A stretch of DNA of 6,652 nucleotides from Bacteroidia bacterium (GTDB lineage Bacteria > Bacteroidota > Bacteroidia > Bacteroidales > Azobacteroidaceae). Position numbers and translations under genes: made by a program. Of the stretch, positions 1 through 6,125 are shown one piece after another. The notes under the pieces were generated by a model. It was given only the letters and a program-made list of their open reading frames with translations, was not told the origin of the DNA and did not search any database. The stretch is taken from the NCBI GenBank assembly GCA_025996815.1, contig BNTT01000162.1, forward strand, positions 1 through 6,652, written 5' to 3'. Within the stretch, counting starts at the first letter, position 1; each line of letters begins with the position of its first letter.

Positions 1-723
1 AGCCGGATGCTTGGGCGGGAGATGGAATACAAGGTTTATGGGCACAAGGGCAAGCCGGTGCTCGTTTTCCCCACCTCCAACGGGCGATTTTTTCAATACG
101 AAGATTTCGGTATGCTCGACACCCTCAGCGGGTTTATTGATGCCGGAAAAATCCAAATCTGGACGGTGGACGGCATCGACGACGAGACTTTTTTCACGAA
201 CAGTTGGGACCGTTTGGCGGCGATAAAACGCCACGAGCAGTATTTCAACTACATCAATGAAGAGCTGCTCCCGTCCATCCTTGAAACCGGCAAGCGTAAC
301 AACGGCGGCCACGACCAGCAGTTGCTGCTAACCGGCTGTTCGATGGGGGCTTATCACGCGGCGAACTTCTTTTTTCGCTACCCGTGGGTGGTCGATTCCG
401 TGATTGCGCTGAGCGGGCTTTATTCCACCGACTACTTTTTCGGCGACTATAAGCCCACCGAAATCTACCTCAATTCCCCCCTTGATTACCTGCCAAACAC
501 GCAGGATGTCTATCTTTTAGACCGCTACCGCAAGGCGCGGCTCATTTTTTGTTGCGGTTGCGGTGCCTACGAAGATGAGATGCTGCACGACACCGAATTG
601 CTCCGAATCGCGCTGCAAAAAAAAGACATCCCCGCTTGGGTCGATGTCTGGGGCACCGACGTAAACCACGACTGGGAGTGGTGGAAGCGGCAAATCGTCT
701 ATTTTTTAGAGAAAATGGTATAG
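1..723 (+). CDS. Esterase-like alpha/beta hydrolase, 5' end cut by window edge
   Basis: Probable serine hydrolase of the alpha/beta-hydrolase superfamily, resembling the small cytoplasmic esterase-like proteins of the COG4947 type; the natural substrate is unknown. Residues are counted from the ATG at 7. The nucleophile elbow is G-C-S-M-G (110-114) with Ser112 as nucleophile, His221 in the late N-H-D motif is the likely catalytic base, and Asp190 in Y-E-D is a candidate acid. An early strand P-V-L-V-F-P-T-S (17-24) is typical of the fold. The frame is open to position 1, with codons for Ser-Arg before the ATG at 7. From memory, relatives have about ten residues before the L-G-R-E-M-E segment, so the true start is probably upstream of the window. 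No signal peptide is visible, but the N-terminus is incomplete. The following 84-nt gap contains a promoter, so the gene is likely not in the downstream operon. One sampled 60-nt stretch (121-180) is 55% G+C. Confidence 0.85.
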   Translation, partial: SRMLGREMEYKVYGHKGKPVLVFPTSNGRFFQYEDFGMLDTLSGFIDAGKIQIWTVDGIDDETFFTNSWDRLAAIKRHEQYFNYINEELLPSILETGKRNNGGHDQQLLLTGCSMGAYHAANFFFRYPWVVDSVIALSGLYSTDYFFGDYKPTEIYLNSPLDYLPNTQDVYLLDRYRKARLIFCCGCGAYEDEMLHDTELLRIALQKKDIPAWVDVWGTDVNHDWEWWKRQIVYFLEKMV

Positions 724-729
724 TTTAAA

Positions 730-749
730 AATACCACACTTGTGGTATT
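730..749. promoter_or_regulatory. 20-bp palindrome, candidate operator
   Basis: AATACCACACTTGTGGTATT is an inverted repeat with perfect 9-bp arms around a central CT. Its right arm runs into the -33 box (747-750) of the promoter that follows. Such an overlap suits a binding site for a dimeric transcription factor that blocks or assists RNA polymerase at the solute-binding-like gene. As RNA it could also form an 8-bp hairpin with an ACTT loop just after the hydrolase stop, but no T-run follows immediately; the nearest T-rich stretch (755-762) starts five bases later. An operator is therefore preferred over a terminator. The regulator is not in the window. Confidence 0.6.
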
Positions 750-778
750 GCGAGTTCTTTTTCAACCCACTACCTTTG
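747..778 (+). promoter_or_regulatory. Bacteroidota sigma-ABfr type promoter
   Basis: A perfect -7 box TACCTTTG (consensus TAnnTTTG) lies at 771-778 and a -33 box ATTG (consensus TTTG/TTG) at 747-750, separated by 20 nt. This is the architecture of the primary sigma factor promoter of Bacteroidota. Transcription would start a few bases after 780, giving an A-rich leader of about 25 nt before the ATG at 808, with no Shine-Dalgarno sequence. It is the only clear promoter of this type found in the intergenic gaps of the window. Confidence 0.75.
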
Positions 779-807
779 CACCGTGAAACAATAAAAAAAT
801 AACAGTA

Positions 808-1689
808 ATGAAGAAGATTTATTTTATAGTAGCGGTTGCGATATTTGCAACAACGAGTGCATCGGCACAAGCCGACAGTCAGGATGTCATCTACATCCGC
901 AGTGAGAAATTTGCAACTCCCCTGTTGGAGAAGTGGATAGCCGAGTATTCCAAAGTGAATCCGGAAGTGAAAATTACCGTAGCCGACAAAACGGTTGATG
1001 CCGAAAATGTTGATATTCAGTTGCTTGCATCAGACGGGCAGACTGCCAATCAGAAGGCTTTCACCATCGGTCGCTACGCCGTGTTGCCGATTGCGAGCAA
1101 AAACAGCACCGTATTAAGTACACTTCAAAAAAAGAAGTTGAACAACAAGCGCATTAAAGAATTGTTTTTTGAAAAAGACATCCTGGACGACGATTATGAC
1201 GAAGATGATGCAAAAGACAAGTACAATGCCACGATTTATTCGGTCGTGAACACCTCGTCGGTGGCAAATGCCTTTGCGAGCCACTTCGGCTACGAACCCT
1301 CCAAATTGAAAGGCAAAAAGATTTCCGGCGACGAAATCTACCTCATCAATGCAGTGCAAAAAGACCAAAGCGGTGTAACATTCAACAATTTAAGCTACGT
1401 TTTCGACATCAACTCGCGCACATTGAAGAACAACATCGCACTGTTGCCCCTGGATTTGAAACGCGAATACAGCGAAGTGATTGCCGAAGCCAACTTGGAC
1501 AAAGTCATCGACCTGCTGGAAACAAAAACCATCGACCTCATCCCCGTGGAAGGCATCCAATTTGTGGCATCACACACGCCGGATGCGCAAACCGAGCAAT
1601 TCCTGCAATGGGTAGCCACCGAAGGGCAAGCCTACAATCATCAGTTCGGCTTTTTGAATGCGGATAAAAAAGCATTGGCGCAGCACTAA
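808..1689 (+). CDS. Exported PstS-like solute-binding protein, divergent
   Basis: Predicted periplasmic protein of 293 residues with a Sec signal peptide (1-20, cleavage after A-S-A). The mature part resembles the type 2 periplasmic binding fold of PstS-like phosphate-binding proteins: an opening strand followed by T-P-L-L-E-K-W-I-A-E-Y (37-47) and N-P-E-V-K-I (51-56); I-G-R-Y-A-V-L-P-I (87-95), where PstS-like proteins have a strand crossing between lobes; K-E-L-F-F-E-K-D-I (117-125), corresponding to the I-F-x-G-x-I segment; and K-I-S-G-D-E (171-176) before a helix. The Gly-Ser-x-Thr phosphate loop reads R-S-E-K-F-A-T (31-37), and the Ser-Gly-Thr helix start reads N-T-S-S-V (148-152), so phosphate binding is doubtful. 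A strongly acidic stretch (127-137) replaces the usual Asn-Trp segment. No ABC permease or ATPase gene is near. It has its own promoter and lies 139 nt upstream of the lipoprotein/SusC block. The fold assignment is by eye and moderately sure; the ligand is unknown. Confidence 0.75.
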   Translation: MKKIYFIVAVAIFATTSASAQADSQDVIYIRSEKFATPLLEKWIAEYSKVNPEVKITVADKTVDAENVDIQLLASDGQTANQKAFTIGRYAVLPIASKNSTVLSTLQKKKLNNKRIKELFFEKDILDDDYDEDDAKDKYNATIYSVVNTSSVANAFASHFGYEPSKLKGKKISGDEIYLINAVQKDQSGVTFNNLSYVFDINSRTLKNNIALLPLDLKREYSEVIAEANLDKVIDLLETKTIDLIPVEGIQFVASHTPDAQTEQFLQWVATEGQAYNHQFGFLNADKKALAQH

Positions 1690-1725
1690 AAATAGCAAAG
1701 CGAGGTACTTATTAAATAGCAAATG

Positions 1726-1780
1726 AAGAGTGTGTCATTGCGGGCTTGCCCAGCAATCCCCTGACAAAATGGACACTCTT
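1726..1780. repeat. Nested palindrome, probable REP-like dispersed element
   Basis: An outer inverted repeat AAGAGTGT (1726-1733) pairs with ACACTCTT (1773-1780). Inside it GTC (1734-1736) pairs with GAC (1763-1765), and an inner stem ATTGCGGGC (1737-1745) pairs with GCCCAGCAAT (1748-1757) with one unpaired A. The G+C-rich core sits in otherwise AT-rich intergenic DNA. It resembles the short, high-copy hairpin repeats with an ATTGCGGGC core that I recall from many Bacteroidota genomes; copy number cannot be checked here. As RNA it would form a strong branched hairpin between the solute-binding-like gene and the lipoprotein gene and could weaken read-through or protect the upstream transcript. 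No T-run follows, so it is not a standard intrinsic terminator. Confidence 0.6.
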
Positions 1781-1828
1781 GCTGAATGTACGCCCTTATT
1801 ATTCACAATTATTTTACGCTAATTTCTT

Positions 1829-2425
1829 ATGAAACAGTCTATTATTACAGCATCGGCAATATTATTTATCGTAGTGTGGAATGTGTCGTGCCATAAAACG
1901 GATGGCGAAACAGAGACTTCCGGCGAGGTAATTGATATATTTGAACTAAAGTATGGTGAAGAAAAAATCATTTCCCGCAACAATCAATCTTTCAGTTTAG
2001 TGCTGACTGATATACAGGATAGTGTTACGGTGGATTGTTCGTTAGCAGATTTTATAGATGCTTCCGGTCCTGAAAAAATCAGACATCATGCTCTAATTGC
2101 TGTAAAAGAAATCAAAAATGAGAATACGCTAATCACTGTAAGTTCAAAACCTTGCGGAGCACTCTATTTTGAAAACGATGGCACCGATATACAGCACATA
2201 CGCGATATTTTATCTTCGATAACGGCAACACCGGCAGGGGAATCTTATTATCAGCAGGAATTTCTCGCTTTATTTGGCAATGGCGTTGTGATACCCAATG
2301 CGGCATTACGCATTAATATGGCAAAAGCATACCCCAATATATACCAAATTGCAGAAAAAGAGCACGATGAAGTGGAAAAAGAGCACTATAAATTTATATT
2401 TATCATTTCAACATTAAAAAATTAG
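1829..2425 (+). CDS. Predicted lipoprotein of unknown function
   Basis: Protein of 198 residues with a short hydrophobic signal (about 4-18) ending in N-V-S-C, so Cys21 is the likely lipidated residue. The next residues (H-K-T-D-G-E) are charged, and outer-membrane or surface placement is plausible. I do not recognise the family with certainty. The segment F-E-L-K-Y-G-E (38-44) through a beta-rich stretch to D-S-V-T-V-D-C (64-70) recalls small Bacteroidota lipoproteins that carry an L-x-x-G-x plus D-S-R-C-P...C pattern, but the first Cys of that pair is missing. Cys70 and Cys109 could form a disulfide. The C-terminal tail is charged (E-K-E-H-D-E-V-E-K-E-H, 176-186). A sampled stretch (1981-2040) is 38% G+C against 52-55% in samples of the two upstream genes, so the gene may have a different origin. 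No Shine-Dalgarno and no TAnnTTTG promoter are visible before the ATG. The stop is 7 nt before the SusC gene, which implies cotranscription. Confidence 0.8.
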   Translation: MKQSIITASAILFIVVWNVSCHKTDGETETSGEVIDIFELKYGEEKIISRNNQSFSLVLTDIQDSVTVDCSLADFIDASGPEKIRHHALIAVKEIKNENTLITVSSKPCGALYFENDGTDIQHIRDILSSITATPAGESYYQQEFLALFGNGVVIPNAALRINMAKAYPNIYQIAEKEHDEVEKEHYKFIFIISTLKN

Positions 2426-2432
2426 CAAGCAA

Positions 2433-5400
2433 ATGAAAAAAGTAGTCCTATTATTAGCGAGCGTCATCTGCCTTACAACTGCCTTTGCGCAGACGGGCAG
2501 CATCAAAATTTCCGGTCGCGTGGTGGACGACACCACGCAGGAAGAAATCATTGGGGCAAATGTGTCGGTGGTCAACGACAAAACCGGCACAGTGTCGGAC
2601 GTGTTTGGCAAATTCACTGTAACAGCAAAAGAACTGCCTACTACGCTCACTATCAGCTACATAGGATACAAAACATTGGAGCTTGATGTGTATGAATACA
2701 CCGAGCCGCTGACGATACAGTTGCACGAAGAGCGCAATTTGTTGAGCGAGGTGGTCGTGGTGGGCTATGGCGTGCAGAAGCGCAAAGAGCTGACCGGCTC
2801 GGTGGCATCGGTGTCGAAAGTGGCGTTGGAGCAATCAGCCATATCCATCGACGGCTTGCTCGGCGGAGCCATTTCGGGCGTGAATGTAACGCAAACATCG
2901 GGACAGCCGGGCGCAGGCTCGGAAATTCGCATCCGCGGCGGCAACTCCATCTATGCCAGCAACGAGCCGCTCTATGTGATAGACGGCTTCATCTATTCCA
3001 CCGAAAAAGGAGCCACGCAAACAGGCATCGGTGGCATCGGAAGCAGCCTCAACCCAATGGCATCCATCAATCCATCGGACATCGAAAGTATTGAAGTGCT
3101 TAAAGATATATCTGCAAAAGCCATCTATGGCTCGCGCGGAGCCAACGGCGTGATACTCGTGACCACCAAGAAAGGGGCAAAGGGCAAAAGCACCATTCAC
3201 TATGGCTATACCATAGGCATAGATAAATCGGCGAAAAAATTAGATTTGCTGAATGCAGAGCAGTGGACGAAGATTCATCAAGATTATCCCTCTATATTCT
3301 ATAACGTGCCTTTTAGTGCCCCTAAATTCGGGGCAATCATGGCGGCTCAATTAGAGGCAACAGGTAAACCGGTCGATAGCGACTGGCAAGATGCCGTGCT
3401 GCAAACCGGTTCTACGCAAACGCACGAGTTGTCTATCAGCGGCGGTGATGACAAAACTCGTTACCTGCTTTCGGGAAACTACACCGACCAAAAAGGGATT
3501 ATCCTCAATTCCGGTTTTGAACGTTACAGTGGACGCATCAATTTAGACAGAGAAATTTCTTCTAACTTGACTGTGGGCGTGACGGCATCTGCCGACCGGA
3601 GTACGCAAAATGCACTGGCAACATTATCACCTGAAGATTTTACAGGCAGTAGCAACCCGTTCAAATCGGGTATCAGCAATTCGTTGGTTTATGCGCTGTT
3701 TATGCCCCCTGTGATTCCAACCCACTATGCTGATGCCGCTCTTGAACTCAACGATGGCTTATTTTACAATCCGTTTGAATTGACGGAATTGCGTTACTAC
3801 GAACAAGCGGCAAATCCGGTAACAGACTTAGAAAAGAGTATCGGGCAAACGTTGAGTACCTCACTATTGGGCAATTTCTATGCTAAGTATAAAATACCTT
3901 ATGTGGAGGGTCTGGCACTGAAATACAGTGCGGGCACGAACGTCAACTATATCACACAAAACTTTTTTGGACCGAAAGAATCGGTGTTTGGAATCAATTT
4001 GGACACACAAGGGCGAGGAGCCGTGGGCAATCGAAAGACGGTTATCAATCAATCGGAATATCTGCTTACCTACACCAAGCAATTGAACCCCATTCATTAC
4101 ATTGACCTCTTGGTCGGATATACCAAGCAGGACACGCATACGGATATTGTACTCAACCGAACAGACCATTTGGTAAATTTTAACGATTTAGCTGCTGTAT
4201 CCGGCAATTCTAAAGCAAAGATAAAACTTTCCAATGAAGCAAACCAAGCTGACTTACATTCTATGCTTGCACGTGCCAACTACACTTTGTTGGAAAAATA
4301 CAACCTTACGGCTACATGGCGTGCTGATAAATCATCACGCTTTGCCGAAGGACACCAATGGGGCTATTTTCCTTCTGTCGGATTTTCGTGGAATGTGAAC
4401 GATGAGGAATTTGCCAAGTCATGGTATCCTGTCGTGAGTTCACTGAAATTCCGCACCACTTATGGTACGTCCGGCAATCAAGAAATTGGGTTCACAGATG
4501 CTTCCGGCAAAAATACTAATGACAACAGTTACAACGGTGGTGCTGCCACCAATTATGGCAATGCAGGCAACGATTCACTGACGTGGGAAACTACTACCGA
4601 ATACAACATAGGTATTGATATAGGATTTCTAAGCGACCGATTGAACCTTGTTGCCGATGTTTATTACAAAGAAACCTCCGATTTGTTGGTACAGATAGAG
4701 GGGCAATTTGGCACCGCATCTGCCAATCAATTTCAAACCGTTAATCTTGGAAATGTGACCAACAAAGGCGTTGAATTGGCATTGAATGCACGGCTGATAG
4801 AGCGGCGAAAATTTACATGGGCGGCATCGGCTAATATAGCTCATAATGTTAATACAATCACCAAGTTAGGAGAAAAAAGTAACAATCTGACAGAGGGTGA
4901 CCAAGACGAAAAAATATACAGAGAGGGAGAATCGGTAGGCTCATTCTACGGTTATGTGTATGAAGGTGTGGACCCTACAAACGGAAATATTCTGCTGAAG
5001 GACATCGATGAAAATGGAAAAATAGAGAAAGGTAGCAAAGAAAATCTCAAAGACCGCACCATCATCGGGAGCATACAGCCGGACTTCACGTATGGCTTTT
5101 CCACCAACCTCACTTATCGCCGCTGGGATGCGTTTGTGTCGCTGCAAGGTTCGCAGGGCAGCGAAGTATATAACAAATTGCGTCGTCATCTATCCGAAGG
5201 CAACAGACTATATAACCTCTCAACGGATGTTTTGAGCGCATGGACAGAAGAAAAACCGACCAACATCCCGCGTATAGGTTCAGATTCCGATAACACCAGC
5301 AAAGCTAGCCCAACAATCGTGTATAGCCGCTATATAGAAGATGCATCTTTCTTGAAAATACGAAACATCACGCTGGGCTATAATTTGCCTGTGAAGATAA

Positions 5401-5558
5401 ATAAAAACACAGTGCAGTTGCGTGCATTTGTGTCGGCACAAAATTTATATACGTTTACAAACTATACCGGTTACGACCCCGAAATAGCGGGTGGAATAGA
5501 CACCGGAGTTTATCCCACATCCCGAACGTTTTTGGCAGGTGTAGGTATAACATTTTAG
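2433..5558 (+). CDS. SusC/RagA-family TonB-dependent outer-membrane transporter
   Basis: Full-length TonB-dependent channel of 1041 residues, within the usual SusC length. Order of parts: signal peptide (1-19, cleavage after A-F-A); a carboxypeptidase-regulatory-like beta-sandwich (about 25-97) starting I-S-G-R-V-V-D; a TonB-box-like segment L-S-E-V-V-V-V-G-Y-G (104-113); a plug domain (about 115-248) with the SusC signature Y-G-S-R-G-A-N-G-V-I-L-V-T-T-K-K-G (232-248); then a long beta-barrel ending in an aromatic residue (G-V-G-I-T-F), as expected for insertion by the BAM complex. No N-terminal STN signalling domain is present, so control by an anti-sigma/ECF pair is not expected. It would import a ligand captured with the SusD-like partner, powered by TonB-ExbBD. 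It lies 7 nt after the lipoprotein gene and 59 nt before the T9SS-tailed gene. The plug-coding part is more G+C-rich than most of the barrel. The substrate cannot be read from the sequence. Confidence 0.97.
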   Translation: MKKVVLLLASVICLTTAFAQTGSIKISGRVVDDTTQEEIIGANVSVVNDKTGTVSDVFGKFTVTAKELPTTLTISYIGYKTLELDVYEYTEPLTIQLHEERNLLSEVVVVGYGVQKRKELTGSVASVSKVALEQSAISIDGLLGGAISGVNVTQTSGQPGAGSEIRIRGGNSIYASNEPLYVIDGFIYSTEKGATQTGIGGIGSSLNPMASINPSDIESIEVLKDISAKAIYGSRGANGVILVTTKKGAKGKSTIHYGYTIGIDKSAKKLDLLNAEQWTKIHQDYPSIFYNVPFSAPKFGAIMAAQLEATGKPVDSDWQDAVLQTGSTQTHELSISGGDDKTRYLLSGNYTDQKGIILNSGFERYSGRINLDREISSNLTVGVTASADRSTQNALATLSPEDFTGSSNPFKSGISNSLVYALFMPPVIPTHYADAALELNDGLFYNPFELTELRYYEQAANPVTDLEKSIGQTLSTSLLGNFYAKYKIPYVEGLALKYSAGTNVNYITQNFFGPKESVFGINLDTQGRGAVGNRKTVINQSEYLLTYTKQLNPIHYIDLLVGYTKQDTHTDIVLNRTDHLVNFNDLAAVSGNSKAKIKLSNEANQADLHSMLARANYTLLEKYNLTATWRADKSSRFAEGHQWGYFPSVGFSWNVNDEEFAKSWYPVVSSLKFRTTYGTSGNQEIGFTDASGKNTNDNSYNGGAATNYGNAGNDSLTWETTTEYNIGIDIGFLSDRLNLVADVYYKETSDLLVQIEGQFGTASANQFQTVNLGNVTNKGVELALNARLIERRKFTWAASANIAHNVNTITKLGEKSNNLTEGDQDEKIYREGESVGSFYGYVYEGVDPTNGNILLKDIDENGKIEKGSKENLKDRTIIGSIQPDFTYGFSTNLTYRRWDAFVSLQGSQGSEVYNKLRRHLSEGNRLYNLSTDVLSAWTEEKPTNIPRIGSDSDNTSKASPTIVYSRYIEDASFLKIRNITLGYNLPVKINKNTVQLRAFVSAQNLYTFTNYTGYDPEIAGGIDTGVYPTSRTFLAGVGITF

Positions 5559-5617
5559 GGGGCTTGGATAGAAAAGAATTTTTTTAATAATATAAACAAT
5601 TTAAAATTTTAAAAGAA

Positions 5618-6112
5618 ATGAGAACAAGACAGAAACTCTTAGTGGCCACAGCATTGATGCTGTGTGTGAGTACGGCACAAGCACAAACAACGCGCTTGTT
5701 AGTACACAGTGATGAAGGTGACCCTCAATCGTTTGCATTGAGCGACATCAACAAAATTACCTTTTCGGCAGGCAAAATGAACATTGAGCCTGCGAGTGGG
5801 ACAAGTAGTGAAATTGCTCTTTCGACGATTTCACATCTGGCATTTTCGGTAGGCGAAACTACGGAAATTAGTCCTCTGGAACCTTCCAAATTCGGAATCT
5901 ATCCCAATCCCGTGCGCGACGAACTATTGGTGACGAGCGACACCGAAATTGAGACGATTGCAGTGTTTGGCTTGACCGGAAATGTGCTGCTGCGTCAAAA
6001 CGTGCAGTCATCTACCGTAAATTTGTCGCTTGGCTTTTTGCCAACAGGCATTTATCTGATTCAAGTGAAGCGTGCAGACGCTATCAGTACTCAAAAAATT
6101 ATTAAACTCTAA
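5618..6112 (+). CDS. Small exported protein with T9SS type A sorting tail
   Basis: Protein of 164 residues with three parts. A Sec signal peptide covers 1-22 (cleavage after A-Q-A). A short middle of about 70 residues holds two related segments: L-L-V-H-S-D-E-G-D ending in L-S-D-I-N-K-I-T-F (27-49) and a weaker copy ending in L-S-T-I-S-H-L-A-F (52-76). A C-terminal sorting domain (about 93-164) shows the hallmarks of the TIGR04183/Por_Secre_tail family: Y-P-N-P-V (95-99), a central T-G-x-V-L-L, then L-P-T-G-I-Y-L-I-Q-V (141-150) and the closing K-I-I-K-L. The type IX system would carry it across the outer membrane and attach or release it at the surface. There is no enzymatic domain, so a structural or binding role is more likely. 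The 59-nt gap before it is AT-rich and has no clear promoter; the ATG follows an A-rich stretch. It sits between the susC-like and susD-like genes, which are normally adjacent. Confidence 0.9.
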   Translation: MRTRQKLLVATALMLCVSTAQAQTTRLLVHSDEGDPQSFALSDINKITFSAGKMNIEPASGTSSEIALSTISHLAFSVGETTEISPLEPSKFGIYPNPVRDELLVTSDTEIETIAVFGLTGNVLLRQNVQSSTVNLSLGFLPTGIYLIQVKRADAISTQKIIKL

Positions 6113-6125
6113 AAAATTAAACACA

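Noticed and set aside
11..226. Second plus-strand frame of 71 codons within the hydrolase gene
   Set aside because: The other frame carries the catalytic motifs of the hydrolase; this product is low-complexity and lacks any family feature.
730..762. Palindrome after the hydrolase gene as an intrinsic terminator
   Set aside because: The stem is short and A+T-rich at its base, and the T-rich tract begins only after an intervening GCGAG. Overlap with the -33 box makes an operator the better reading, though both roles are possible.
1781..1828. A separate promoter directly before the lipoprotein gene
   Set aside because: No TAnnTTTG match occurs; the nearest partial match (TAATTTCT, 1820-1827) abuts the start codon and would leave no leader.
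2653..3200. Several minus-strand open frames of 61-126 codons across the start of the SusC gene
   Set aside because: They lie opposite a coding region with firm family evidence, overlap each other in different frames, and have no recognisable motifs, signal peptides or leaders.
5579..5613. T-run (5579-5585) and AT palindrome TTTAAAATTTTAAA (5600-5613) after the SusC gene, considered as terminator or operator
   Set aside because: No stable hairpin precedes the T-run, and a 14-bp palindrome of only A and T is easily expected by chance in such an AT-rich gap.
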